A DNA stretch of 64,000 nucleotides from Acanthochromis polyacanthus. Lineage: Eukaryota; Chordata; Actinopteri; Pomacentridae. Shown here one piece after another: positions 1-11,463 of the stretch. The translations under genes were made by a program, and so were the position numbers. The first letter of the stretch is position 1; each line of letters starts with the position of its first letter. Under the pieces are notes generated by a model. It was not told the origin of the DNA. It did not search any database and saw only the letters and a list, made by a program, of their open reading frames with translations. Where the stretch lies: the NCBI RefSeq assembly GCF_021347895.1, contig NC_067119.1, positions 9,064,534-9,128,533 on the forward strand, written 5' to 3'.

Positions 1-45
1 CCTCCAGAGCCGTGGCCAGCGGGTCGCCTTCAGGGAATGGAAGCT
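1..45 (-). CDS. vsig10: vsig10 Ig domain 4 exon, first 45 nt only
   Basis: A strong acceptor (gtcctctctctcccag) at 46-47 opens an in-frame, phase-1-compatible exon reading LPFPEGDPLATALE before the window ends. This fits the start of the next Ig domain. Truncated by the window edge. Confidence 0.7.
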
Positions 46-3000
46 CTGGGAGAGAGAGGACAAAATACCAAACTGTTTATATTTGTCCAAAGACTCATTT
101 AGGACAGTAACACTCTACATTTTCATTCTGGTGGGATCCAGAGGGAATAAACCTTGTATTTCACAAGTAAGACTGAAATGAGCATTTTTATTTGCTTTAC
201 ATCAATATAACCTTTACATCGCAAGTTTTAATAATATCTAGTGACTTATGTCTTAACTACTACAATAAATTGCTTAAAGCTGCTGTCCGGAGTTTGAATC
301 GCAGCGTCTCCCAAAACACTGTTGGTCCCTCCCTCCCTCTGATTTCGCCCCTTTATTTGTGCACGCGCGCAGTACATGAGAGGAGTGCCCGGAGTGCTGC
401 AGCATCTTGCCTGTTTTGCTGTTTTCCCCTCTTCTACATTTAGTACATTTAGTAAATAATAAAGGAATTACGTTAGAATTCTGTATTGACTTGTCCTAAT
501 ACCAAAATAACATGAATCTGCTAGGACGAACTAGTAAAGTCTCAATATGTGATTACACTCGTGTATCCCTCTCAATGACGTTGTTTATCAAACTTAGTGC
601 ATTTGCGCGTGTATATGTGTTACATTGTTTATTTATTTCTATCTAGAGTTCAGAATTGTATGACTCCTCTGACGAAGAGTATGTCCCAGACGCCCCAGCA
701 TCTTCCTCCAGAGGTCGGGCATCTAAACGAAGCCGTCAGGCGGGCTATGGAGGCCGTGGTCGGGGAGCGACGCGAGCACCCCGAGCCAAAAAACGTCCTG
801 CAGTCTCTTGGCCTGACAAGCCGTGGGATTGGTAACTTTTCTGGAAGTTGCTGATCCCTGATGCTCTCTCCTTCACAAGCAAAACAAATGTGCGCGCGGT
901 TGCGTAGTGCGTAGCTCGCCCACCTCTGCATGGGCTTGCTTGCTGTGCGCGTAACCGTTGATTGACAGCATGACAAAGCTGAAGCTCGAACTTGATTGGT
1001 CGGCAGCGACCGGCACTTTTTGGAATAACATGGGGGTCTATGAGAGGAAGGCGGAGCTCAGGAATAAATTTTCATATCGCGTTATACTAACTTTATATTA
1101 TAGTATCGAACTAGACTAACACATTTAAGCTTTGTTAAAAAATGATACATAAATTGAAAACAAATGGAAACTCCGGACAGCAGCTTTAATAGTGTAAAAA
1201 AAAATGTAAAATTGTTTCTGTTTTTTTTAAATTGCACAGGTGTATCCCTCAAATTTGTAAAAAAGTTGCACAGAATCCCGTGGTTTCGTTTATAAAGATT
1301 TTTCTTATGTGCTCTTTATTGTGTATTTTTGCAAACCCATCACTGCAATGAAAAAAAGCGCTGAGACCTGGTGAATGTGTGAAATGTTGGTGGAACTCAC
1401 CAGATTTTACATGCAAAAAGAACAATCAATCCATCTTATCTGGTTTCAACTCCACTGCCAGTCAAACATGAAAATGCAATCGCTGAACTCTATCGGGTTT
1501 ATGGATTTTTCCCCCTTTTCTGACAGTTTACAGACCAAAAAAAGTCAAACGATCAACGATCACCGACATGTGAGCTGTGGCCCTGCTAAACTATCAGATT
1601 TTAGAGATCTTTCCAGAACTGTCGAGGAAAGCTGATGAGATGAAACCGGAACTTAAACTTTCACACACTTCTGCGTTACATCATTGTTTGAATAAGGCTT
1701 TGTACCTTTACAACGAGTGACTCAGGGACTCACGAGTCGACTCTGGACGGTGTTTGAATTCACAGCAACGCTTCAAATCAAATTATGAGAATATTAATGC
1801 TGAATTAAACAAACGTGGTATGAAAAGCTTGACCTTAATGATGTTAAAATGATGTTTAGGAAGTAAAACATGATGTAAAAGGCAACGTTTTAGCTACATT
1901 TCTGTAAACACGAGCAGTTAATCAGCTCCTCTGGGTTCCAACAAAGTGCTTGCAAACACAGTAGATGATATGAACTGTGACTGGACTTTAAGACAGGAAT
2001 GACTCAGAGGAGGTGCAGCCGATTAATAAGAAAAACATGCATGACTAAACACGTTGTTTTGTTGCTTTTGTCACTTGATAACTTGCATTAGCTGCTGGTT
2101 GTTTTGGCTTATTTGACCACTATGTTATAGATATTAATGCTTTTGTAGAAATCCAGCATGACATTTATGAAACTTTATGATTAGCAAGGATGATGATAAC
2201 GTGTGAGATTTCTCCTAAATGCACCTTCGCTATTGTGATATTCAAGATATTATTAAATTAAGAAGGGAGTAGAACGAGGATTTCTGTAAATGCAGCGGTC
2301 GAAGGAGCTGTGAACTCAATCAAGCAGGTCTAACAATAGAGAAAAACGCTTTTAAAAGCTGCATTTTCTCTATGAGTTTACAAAAAATCCAGTGTCTAAT
2401 AGAGAAAACATGCTCTCCTTTGCAATCTGCACAATTACAATTGTTACTGTTCATTTTTACTGAAATGTGGCTTCATAAGCTTCATGGGATCATCCCTGGC
2501 ATCAAGGTTTTTACACCATCTTTCATTCTTAATACTCTCATAATTACATTTAATTTGACAGATTATCAGTTTAAAAAGCCACATGTACCTTGGCACTAAT
2601 TATAGCAAGACACCTCCCATTTCAGGCTTTATTTCCATCATGTTATTGCTGGATTTTTTTTGCTTAGTTTTAACTGTTGGGGTAGAAATCTCAAATATTT
2701 CACAGCTTTAGTAAATAAATTCGTGTCAACTGATATGTTCAGAACTGTCTGTGTCCCCTAATCAATGTTTTTATTTAGATTTTGTTCATTTTAATCTACT
2801 TTTTTTATCTAATAAAGGCACAGCTGCATTCAATCAATGGTAATTTAGACATTTATTTTCAGTAATTTGATTTAATCTTTCAATTAAGTACTAGAAATAC
2901 TAACTGCAGAGGAATATTGTCAACAATCGTTACACTGAGGAGTCTCAGCGGCCTCTAAAGTAGGAAGTGCATAAAAAATTCAACACTTGTGCATCTCCGG

Positions 3001-6000
3001 ATTGTTAGAAGCTCATTTCATCACCACAACATGCTTACTGAGAGTAAACGAACACTGCTTCTCCTCCCCCGCTCTGAGCAGCTGGTGCTGGGCGGTGCAC
3101 TTCAGGGTTTGGCCGTCGGATAGCAGCGAGCGGTTAAACGTCACCGACAGGCTGTCCGTCACCTGGAAGTCGTCGTCGTCCCTCCAGCGGAGCCTCGGGG
3201 TCGGGTACGCTCCAAACCAGCTGCAGTTGAACTGGACGCTGGACGGATCCTGAGCAAGAGTCCACATGCAGTCAGGGTGTCGGTCTGGGACGTCTGAGTG
3301 GGAAAAACAAACCTCTGTGAGGAAGGAAAATGTGAACCACGACTTCTCCAGCTGGTTTAAGACCAATAACCCTCAATATGCAGACGATATTCACATCACA
3401 AGACAAAATTAAATGTCTCCAAGTCATCGAATTTCCTGATTATTTCAAGGTGTGCATAAAACAGGGCAGATTTTTCACGTGACTCACAAATGCAACAAAC
3501 GCATAGGTACTTTTTCCAGGATAAATAAGCACAAACTCATTGTCTTTCCTGTCTGTTGTTGCTGAAAACAACCGTTAAATATTTAAAATGGAGGTGGAAA
3601 AAGAAAGTGAACTCCTGCATCTAACCTCAATCAGCAGCATTAACACAGAGCAAGGCATGTCACTGACGTGTAGTTCAGGGACCATTGGAAAGTTGCAAAT
3701 CACATAATTACTACACCATGGAACAGTGGAATTACGTGACGATCGGCATTGGTCCGTTTGTCAGTCAGCAACGTTAATTAAAAACGGACAAATGGATTTG
3801 GATGAAGTTTTCAGGGAAGATCAGGAATGACACAAGGACCAAGTGATTAGATTTTGTTAGTGATGCAGCTTATAGTCTAGATCCACAGATTTGTTAAACA
3901 TTTCTATTTCGTTGTGAGATAGCGGCATGACATCACCGTAACTATGACAAAGAGTGAACGCTACGTCAGCTGCTTGCTGATGTTCACATGATTGTGATGC
4001 TACTACAAATCCACCACTGCGGACTTATCGGAACCTGTCTGTCCAACATCATACGATGAACAATTGATTAAATTGTGGGGGTGTTTCTGGGTCCCATCAA
4101 ATCCTGCCGCCTGCTACATATGTAGGTGACATGATTCGGTATTCATGCATAACACATGCCTGTGTTCAGCGCAAAGTCATGTTTTATTATAGATTTCATC
4201 CATCAGAAACGATGCAAAGACTGAACAGCCAGGTCATTTTGCTTGTGGGTACATCTACATTAAATGGACACATTCTGTAGTGCTATGATTTCTGATCATC
4301 AATAATTAATAAACAAGAAAAGCACTTAGAGAGCACACAACTGCACCAAGGCTGCTCAGTCTTTGTGTAATTTCCAACGGAAGAAATCTTAAAAAAAAAA
4401 AAAAAGACCTTGTGTCGAAGGTGTGTTCTACACGTGTACGTTATGTATGGATACCGAATCACGTGACCTAAATATGTAGAGGGTGGTGGGAATTGATGGG
4501 ACTTCACCTTGGATTCATCAGTAAACAACTTTTGTCCATCATCCACAGTGAGACATTGCTCTGTCTCGGCCTCGTTTCTCCTCCTGAGAAGTAGATTAGA
4601 GACGCTCCACTTCCTGTCAGACGGACTTCTGCATTTAGCAAATTCAGTATATCTGATGAAGTTGCTTCTCCATGTCAGTGAACAGAGTTTACATTGATCT
4701 TCTGATAGTGTGTTCACTGCTGGAGCTTTGGATCCAGTTTCCTCAGAGTGTTTCAGATCTTCACAAACAGCCTCCTTAGAAACCTTCAGTCCAGTCATGA
4801 TGCGACTCTGACAAAATCTGTTTTGGCTCAAATAATGACCGGACTTCTTGACATTTACTCAGTCCTGATGATGTTTCTCACTGTTACAGCACTATGTTCT
4901 GCTGGAAAGTTGAAGAACAAACATATTTCTAGCAGGTGAACAACAGCTGCAGGTTGATTTTCGCACCTGAGTGTCATCTGAATGTTGCTTCAGTGGAAGG
5001 ATGCACCTCAAAGAAATCATTTTTTTATACAAAGAAGTTCCATGATATTTATTAGCTTCCATTTAATTGCTTACATGTTTCGAAAGCCTCAAATTTTTTT
5101 TGTATTTTCAGGTTTATTTGAAAATATAAACAGATTTTCTATGTAATCTTAGTTTCTTAGATCGTTATAGCTCATTGCAAAGGGATTCAACACCTTTTTG
5201 TACAGAAATATAAAAGATTACAAGGCAAATTTTGTAAAAAAAAAAAAAAACTAAAAATAAATCTCATAAGCAACATCTTGTTTAGCACTTGGTGCTGCTT
5301 TTTTTCCTCATTTAAATTCTGCAGACGTTCGGTATATATATTCTTTGTGTGAAGTTTTAGTTCCTTAATTGTGAATTTCTCTAAATATAATTTCTACACA
5401 AAATATATAAATAAATACCCAATAAAACTTCCTCTTGAGGGGTTCTAATTTTTTCACAAGTACCCTGCAAGATAAAAAAAGTAATTAAAAAAGGGAAATT
5501 TAAAAAAAAATGCTTGAGTGGAATCAATTATCTTGAGTTTAAGTTATTAGGATTAATTATGTTATGACGATGATTTTTCCTTAATAAATAAAAATTGATT
5601 TGTTATTCTTCGTTATTCTTAAAACACAGCATTCTGAACTGCTTTCTTGCCTGTTAAACGTTTGTATGTTCACCTGAATCTGCAGAGCACTGACTGAAAT
5701 AATTTGCATAAGTGGACATGCAGCAGTTGAGCAGAGTCTCCACTCTGCATAGATTTACATATCAGACATTTCTCCTAATACATTTAAACAAAGTGCTGGA
5801 TCTATTAAATCCTATCTAACCTGTGAAATGTGTCACATAAAGCTGTGCCTCTTTTACAAAACAAACCAAATTCCATGTCTAAACAGGTTTTAAAGCAGAA
5901 ATCTGGGAGAAAATGTTTGCAGTTTGCCATCAATTGCAGGAAGTCAAGAAAAACACCAGAAGAAGATAACACCGTTATCGTTAGCGCAAGACGACCTCAT

Positions 6001-9000
6001 GACCCTGTAGATAATCCTGTGAAACTATTGCAGCTTCACAGTGAAACACTGTTGATGAATCGAGCAACATTCGAGTGTAACATTTTCAGTCACGGCTGGA
6101 CTTTTGTAGATTTCACTCGTTTCAAGGTTTCTGCTCATCTCCGTTTCTGCTGGGTGACAACTCAGCATTTTTCCTTCCCACCTCAACAAATACGCATTTT
6201 GACCATCTTGTTCAATCTCTGTTGTTTTCCATCTATGTTATAATCAAAAGGTTTCACTTATCAACACATTTAGCACTAATTTGTTAGACAGTAGGCCACA
6301 GATTTCTTTAAATGTTTCATCCATTTATGCTCGGAGAGGCTTTTAACTCCCAAAACTCAGAATAAAAGGAGATTTAATGCAGTTTTTCTGACCACAGTCC
6401 TTTAATCTCTATGGTTAAACTCACATTTATGTGTTTCAGGCTTTATCTGTGTCACCTCCGATTCACTTCAAATCTGGTGTTGCTGAACTGAATTATGGGT
6501 CTGATTTTTTTGCTTTACTTGTAACGGAAAGCGGAGAAAAGTTTCAGGAAATTAAATTGCAATTAAATTCAAATTACTCCCATAAACATACCAGCAAATA
6601 GAGCCCTTAACATCAAACACACCCACCACTGATGCAACACCCACATGTAGTAAAACAACCATTTGCTGCACTTTAAACTTAATACATTAATTACAAACTT
6701 CAAGTTCACTAAACTCTGAATTAAGATCAGATCTAGAAAAGGGAAGTCGAGTTTTATTACTAAAGCTGAGCATTAAAGTCGGAATTCTAATCAGGTTCTG
6801 AGGGAAATGTATCCAAATTAAGTACTGGAAACTATCAAAAAGCTCAGCTTGGGTCAGTTTGGAAGAAAACAGCAGCAAACAAAGTGATTGTCAGAGCTAC
6901 ACTGTTTCTGCAGCAGATTAATTTATCTGACATCCTTGAGATTTGGTTTTCACAGAGTGTCTGCAAGAAAACAAGTGCCAAATTCAAATAATGAACCTTA
7001 ACGTTGGCAGATGATGGTTAAGATTTTTATGCTTTTGTCTCATCTCTTGTAATTTGGTTAGCTCGGATATTTTTTTCCTTAGCTGCATGAGGTGTGCTCA
7101 AATCTAGGAGGCAAATTAGGAAAAATAAAACATGTGGACCGAGAGCGAATAAGATGGCACCATGCTGAAGGACACATAACACACTAAAGATGTTTTCCTG
7201 CAATTTAAGTTGTATACTAATGTTACTATTGACAGCTTCAACAAAATACAAAACTAAAGCATGATTTTTTTTTGTAAATAAGTACATTAAAAACAACTGA
7301 TATTCCAAAGAGCAGCAGAGTAAATGCAGACTGTAAAGCCTGTTTCTATTGTAGGGGGGATTAAAAAACTGAGTCTTTGCATAGAAGATTTCTGGTTTAT
7401 TTTTCATGTTCATCTCTTGTTTTTTGCTCAAATATGTCTTTTAATTTGGGCAAACTTCTTGTGTAGCTGCTCGTGTTCATAAAATATTCATTACTATAAG
7501 ACTGATGCACTGAAAGAAAAATGTGTTTAAAAAATTTTAATTTTGTTATTAGCACTGAAGTTGAGGCTTTATAGTAGAACATGCAGCAAGAAGTTTGACC
7601 CAATTCCCTCCTTTGGTGGTAACCAAATTTTGCCAGTACTAAGTCAAAGCTGAAGCTTCCGTTTCTAAATGAAGCCATGAAACACTGAAGCACCGTCCTG
7701 CACCACATCTACAGTCACATTAAGTGTTCTGCTCCTCATACTTACAGTAGACCAGCAGCTCTGAGCTCTTATTCACCGTCTGCTGGGAGACGCTGTTCCT
7801 GGCGCTGCAGCTGTAAACTCCCTGAGCGCTCGGCTGAACGTCGTCTATCCTGAGGTCCAGCCAGGATCCAGAGCTGGAGACCAGCGAGGTGTTGCTGGAA
7901 GACGCCCCAGTGAAGCCCCAGGTGAGCTGCTGAGACGGGTAGGACGAGGCGGAGCAGTTAAAAGTGACCGAGGAACCCCGGACAACGAAGAGCGTCCCGT
8001 TGGAGAGCGAGGTGGCAGGACTGACGGACGTAGAGACATTTTCTGGTCCACCTGAAACAAATGTGTGCAGCAGTTTACAACCGTGGATCATCTCATCTAG
8101 CATTAATGCATACTTGTAATGAAATAAATGGAATGCTGATGTCACATTTCCTGGAATAAATGTTTGAAAATGACTCATGACTACCCTTAACTAATGTAAA
8201 GTGTTTTTTTTAAAAGGATTTTTGGCCACAACTGATGCCAATACAAATACCTGTAGAAACCAGATAGTGTTTTATTGGTACTCGATTCACGCAGTAGAAT
8301 TACACCATAAATCTCTGACAGATAATCAGGAGTTGCACTACTGCAGCTTTTCTTATTCTGTCTTGCACAGGATCATTTTTCAACCAGAAAGTGGCAAAAA
8401 AATAGGAGTCAGTTGGTTTTAAGCATCTGATCTCTACCTGCTTACAGATTACAACAATGTGCTGAAGCTCATCGCATACAAACAAATACAATCTTCCAAG
8501 TCTTTACTTAAAAGACCCACTAAATATTTAAAGTGGTGGTGGAAAAAGTAAGTGAACTCCTGGATTTAACCTCAAATAAGCGCTTCCTGCAGTTGTGGAT
8601 CATAGCTGCTGAAACATTAAAGATATAGATAACTTTTCCTTAATTAATGCTTCACTTCAGTCATTTTCAGTGTCTGCTGTGATCGACACTCTTAAATTCA
8701 TTCAAAGCTTTCTTCATTTTTACCCCCTGTACCCTAAAGCCCACTGGAAAGTTTGAAACGCATGTTATTTTTATTAAATTTAAAAAAATTGCAACATTTA
8801 TCAGAGCTAGAAACTGCAAAAACAGAGAGAACTCTGAGATGTTTCAACTTTATGATGCTTAAAATTGTGAAATAATGTTTTATACTTTGTCTCATTAAAA
8901 CATTTGCTAAAATTACAGTGTTTATACTAACCAGATTCTACAAAACTAAAGAATTCAACATTCTAACTACTAACAACTAAGAAGCCACTAGCGGCTCAGC

Positions 9001-9959
9001 TGTGACCGACACTCACATAATAATAATAATAATACACAAAAGTACACAATTATTAGCAACAAAATGTAGTTTAAGAAATAAAGTTGAAAATAATCAAAAC
9101 CATTTCAAAAGAAAAATCTAAAATAATTTCTGTACGTGTTAGCTAATATTCTTGTTGCAGTAAAAGTCAGCGCAACAGCAAAAGAGAATAGAATTAATTA
9201 AATACATAAATGACAAGTTTCAAGATTTCCCATTTATTTTTATAGTAACATAACTGTAGTCTTATTTAGCCACTAAATTTGTTCACCAAAGCATACTTCT
9301 ATATATACAAAAAATATCTTAAAAGAGAATAGACATTGTTTATAAGGGAGGCATCTTTCCCTATTTTTCTTCACATATACAATATTGTTGGTTCTTAACA
9401 CCAGAATTGGAATTAGCCAGGTAAATATACACTACATGTAAGATTTTAGGGCGTTGACCTTAATATTTGAGTAAGTGGGGTAAACTTGGAAAGTATTTAC
9501 TGTTGTAGGGTTTTAAACCTTTTAAATTAGTCAGGTTTTTTTTTTTATTCTATAGTCAGTACTACAGGTATTAACCTTTGTATTCAAATTAGTCGAATTA
9601 GGTAATTCTGCAATGCTTGTAATTTTGTAAGGCCTTAACCACAATAATTAAGAACACATATAATATCATTAGGTGTTAACCTTGACATTTAAATTGCTTC
9701 TTTCCTTATTTCTCTTCACATACACAATATAGTTGGTCTTCAATCGTGGTATTTGAATTAGTCAGACATATTTGTGTTATATTTACTATTGCAGAGTCTT
9801 AAACATTTTAGTTTGGTTAACCATGTAAAACCCACTGCTGGAAAAATACATCAGTTGTATTTATATTCAAGAAAAAATGATTAGATAAAAATAAGTAAAA
9901 CATAAATAAAACAAAACAAGAAAATTCTATATATTATTTGATATATATTTTCACTAAAC

Positions 9960-10000
<41 letters not shown>

Positions 10001-11134
10001 ATTTTTTGGGGTTTTTTTTGCTCTTTATTCTATATATTTTTATATATATTTTACCAAAAAATATATTACAATTCATTATGTTTAGTTTTATTTTATTTAT
10101 TTGTGTTACATATTTTTCCTCTTCGTTTTGTTTTATTTGTAACTTTTTTTGCTCATTTTCCCCCTATATTTGGGTCTGACAGGGTTAAGTTGTATTATCT
10201 ATAATATTGCTACTTAACCCTAACATTTGCATTAGTATGGTACATTTGTATGACATATGTAAAATTATAGGCTCTTAACCTCAGTATCTGAATTAGTCAG
10301 ATAAAGCCGTGTCATATATAATAATGTAAGGTCTTTATTACAATATTTAAGGCAGTCCAGAAAACTTGAATAATAATAATTATTGGTTGGTGATAACCTT
10401 GACATTCAAATTATGACGTTTTTCCTTATTCTTTTTCAGCATATTTCCTTCAGTAAGGCATGCCTACTGGTCTTGGGTTATTTTATGTAATTCTATCTAC
10501 AAACTAAAGCAGACTGAAGCACTGACAGGTGTTTCTCACAGCTGTACCTGAGCCAGCTGTTGTCATGTGACCTGTTTGTCATGCTGCAGAACCAGTTGAA
10601 CAGATCTGTGGTTTAATGGAGGATCACTGAACAACACCCAGTTTTTATCCACACACCGGTCTCCTACTGGTCTGAGCTTCACTTACTGGCCACCTGCAGC
10701 ACCACACGTGCTTGGAAGCTTCGGTTTCCCGTTAACGTGGAGCTGCACAGGTAGTTGCCCTCGTCTCCTGGTATCACCCTCCGGATGACCAGACTCCCGT
10801 CATGCAGCACGGTGAGCCGCCCGCCGTCGTCAGGTGGACCCGGTGAATCCCCGCCACTCCTCCCGACCTCCAGCCCGTTCTTCACCCACGTCGTTAGCTC
10901 CGGTTTCACGTTACCTTTGTTGTAACACGAAAGCAGCACGACGTTTCCCGGTGCTGCTGTAGCTTCGGTGTAGTCGACGATCGAAACTGAAGCTTTTCAG
11001 AGCAGACGAGACAGAAAATCAATAAGCGGAAGTAGCTTTTCAGCTTCACCTGAGTTACCTGGATGCTGGGAGAACTCACCTGTCCAGCAGAAGCACAGGT
11101 GTAGCAGCGCTGCGGACAACACTCTCCGCATCAT
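1..11134 (-). CDS. vsig10: VSIG10, Ig-domain membrane protein, 5' part (5 exons, runs off left edge)
   Basis: A signal-peptide exon is followed by consecutive exons that each encode one Ig domain, all separated by phase-1 introns, the usual Ig-superfamily plan. The Ig1 exon has LLSCYN...TTWVKN...GNYLC. Ig2 has VTFNCS...LTWGF...GVYSC. Ig3 has VQFNCSW...LRWRD...LKC. A fourth begins at the edge. Many N-X-S/T sites are present in Ig2. The VASGP junction between Ig1 and Ig2 matches what I recall of human VSIG10, and gene order next to PEBP1/TAOK3 agrees. The transmembrane and cytoplasmic exons lie beyond the window. It is probably a type I plasma-membrane protein; its function in fish is not known to me. 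Confidence 0.85.
278..1185. mobile_element. TTAA-flanked, piggyBac-like non-autonomous DNA transposon
   Basis: Perfect 18-bp terminal inverted repeats (AGCTGCTGTCCGGAGTTT at 278-295, its complement at 1168-1185) are directly bracketed by TTAA at 274-277 and 1186-1189, the target duplication of piggyBac elements. At 908 bp it is too short for a transposase. It retains an exon-like ORF at 647-835. It lies in the vsig10 intron before Ig4. The family is inferred from the TTAA; TA-class elements cannot be fully excluded. Confidence 0.75.
647..835 (+). pseudogene. Exon-like ORF fragment inside the TTAA element
   Basis: Between an acceptor (tttatttctatctag|agt) and a donor-like GTAACT at 832, a 62-residue frame reads SSELYDSSDEEYVPDAPASS followed by Arg/Gly-rich and basic sequence ending KPWDW and TAA. 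An acidic then basic low-complexity region is common at the N-terminus of transposase-type proteins. No start codon is in frame. It is probably a leftover exon of the parent element's gene. Unrecognised beyond that. Confidence 0.4.
3039..3293 (-). CDS. vsig10: vsig10 Ig domain 3 exon
   Basis: 255 nt, phase 1 at both ends. Contains VPDRHPDCMWTLAQDPSSVQ, FNCSWFGAYPTPRLRWRDDD, and SDGQTLKCTAQHQLLRAGEE to CSFTL. The SDGQ/K-x-LKC segment is shared with human VSIG10 as I recall it. Acceptor tttttcccactcag, donor CTCA|GTAAGC. Confidence 0.9.
3577..3636 (+). repeat. Repeated segment, copy 1 (pairs with 8522-8578)
   Basis: The stretch around ggaggtggaaaaagaaagtg and the following aactcctgcatctaacctca closely matches 8522-8578 in the same orientation. 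Probably the end of a small dispersed element present in two vsig10 introns. Confidence 0.55.
4283..4831 (-). other. Unassigned 182-codon ORF inside a vsig10 intron
   Basis: A long open frame for its AT-rich setting. Residues from about 12 to 110 (MTGLKVSKEAVCEDLKHSEE, SEDQCKLCSLTWRSNFIRYT, RSPSDRKWSVSNLLLRRRNE) look more protein-like than random translation. The C-terminal part degenerates through a poly-T/poly-F stretch. A donor-like AAG|GTGAAG follows TDESK. It may be a decayed transposon or gene exon. I do not recognise the family. Confidence 0.25.
7746..8051 (-). CDS. vsig10: vsig10 Ig domain 2 exon
   Basis: 306 nt, phase 1 at both ends. Contains SGPENVSTSVSPATSLSNGT, VTFNCSASSYPSQQLTW, then QGVYSCSARNSVSQQTVNKS and ELLVY. 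Several N-glycosylation sequons. Acceptor catttgtttcag, donor TACT|GTAAGT. Confidence 0.9.
8522..8578 (+). repeat. Repeated segment, copy 2 (pairs with 3577-3636)
   Basis: It reads taaatatttaaagtggtggt, then ggaaaaagtaagtgaactcc and tggatttaacctcaaat. It is a direct, diverged copy of 3577-3636. Confidence 0.55.
8721..9015 (-). repeat. Dispersed family R1, partial copy (vsig10 intron)
   Basis: It shares the phrases gagctagaaactgcaaaaac, cagattctacaaaac and cagctgtgaccgacactcac with the copies in taok3 introns, in minus orientation. Strongly diverged. Confidence 0.45.
9310..10440. repeat. Degenerate AT-rich tandem repeat, array 1
   Basis: Units of very roughly 60-75 bp recur, each with a variant of 'gtaggctcttaacctcaata' followed by 'tttgaattagtcaggtaaat' and 'ttgtattatatataatattg'. 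The clearest units are near 9430-9550, 9735-9825 and 10205-10345. The same unit fills pebp1 intron 1. Confidence 0.65.
9962..9997. repeat. (TA)n microsatellite
   Basis: About 18 uninterrupted TA dinucleotides inside the AT-rich array of the vsig10 intron. Confidence 0.9.
10687..10986 (-). CDS. vsig10: vsig10 Ig domain 1 exon
   Basis: 300 nt, phase 1 at both ends. Reads VSIVDYTEATAAPGNVVLLS, Cys, then TTWVKNG and DEGNYLCSSTLTGN to VVLQVA. The paired Ig cysteines, core Trp and the D-E-G-N-Y-L-C signature are present. Acceptor ctgaaaagcttcag, donor GCCA|GTAAGT. Confidence 0.88.
11080..11134 (-). CDS. vsig10: vsig10 exon with start codon and signal peptide
   Basis: It encodes MMRRVLSAALLHLCFCWT plus one base, a short basic n-region and a hydrophobic core typical of a signal peptide. 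Donor ACAG|GTGAGT. A pyrimidine-rich acceptor-like site (cttttccctcatgtag) lies 9 nt upstream of the ATG, so the exon probably begins in the 5' UTR at about 11142. The second ATG of the pair could also be used. Confidence 0.8.
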
Positions 11135-11232
11135 AGCTGTTCCTACATGAGGGAAAAGTGAAGACAAAGGTTTGCGGTCCAGACCTGTCTGACTAGTCCA
11201 CCTGTGGGAACCAGTAGGAGACACTCAGACTC

Positions 11233-11283
11233 TTACTGGGAACCATTCTGGAGTCCAGAACACAGCAGCAGGATCCAGACCAT
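11233..11283 (-). other. vsig10 leader uORF with optimal Kozak context
   Basis: On the minus strand ccaccATGG at 11283 opens a 16-codon frame (MVWILLLCSGLQNGSQ) that reads like a signal peptide and stops at TAA. The stop overlaps a good donor (CCA|GTAAGA). If the donor joins the acceptor at about 11143, the frame stays open but differs from the Ig frame. It is either a repressive uORF or a remnant of another leader exon. It lies about 150 nt upstream of the vsig10 start. Confidence 0.45.
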
Positions 11284-11429
11284 GGTGGAGATGTTCTGCT
11301 CTGAGCTGCTGCTTCAGGACGAGCTTTGTTTACTCCAACATGCTGATCCGGAAACTTAGTCTGGAATAAACCACACCCTGAACTCACCTGTTTAAAGGTG
11401 CAGTAACACGTTTTATCTCAGGTTAGTGT

Positions 11430-11431
<2 letters not shown>

Positions 11432-11462
<31 letters not shown>
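11432..11462. repeat. (TTA)n microsatellite
   Basis: About ten ATT/TTA triplets just upstream of the vsig10 leader. Confidence 0.9.

Positions 11463-11463
<1 letters not shown>

Larger units (their letters stand above)
46..3038 (-). other. vsig10 intron (Ig3 to Ig4)
   Basis: AT-rich non-coding sequence apart from the TTAA element at 278-1185. No other exon or RNA gene was recognised on either strand. Confidence 0.7.
3294..7745 (-). other. vsig10 intron (Ig2 to Ig3)
   Basis: Mostly AT-rich non-coding sequence. It holds one copy of a repeated segment at 3577-3636 and an unassigned minus-strand frame at 4283-4831. The plus-strand 137-codon frame at 5830-6243 shows no family motif and is treated as chance. 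Confidence 0.65.
8052..10686 (-). other. vsig10 intron (Ig1 to Ig2)
   Basis: Non-coding. It holds one repeated segment (8522-8578), a partial R1 copy, a degenerate AT-rich tandem array (9310-10440) and a (TA)n run at about 9962-9997. Nothing protein-coding was recognised. Confidence 0.7.

Noticed and set aside
650..976. 108-codon minus-strand frame inside the TTAA element
   Set aside because: Antisense to the better-supported plus-strand exon-like frame, Arg/Cys-rich, with no motif.
5830..6243. 137-codon plus-strand frame in a vsig10 intron
   Set aside because: No domain, no splice-site support and ordinary AT-rich composition; treated as chance.
7027..7708. Overlapping 134- and 103-codon minus-strand frames near the vsig10 Ig2 exon
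   Set aside because: Tyr/Phe/Leu-rich translation of AT-rich intron without Ig features or exon boundaries.
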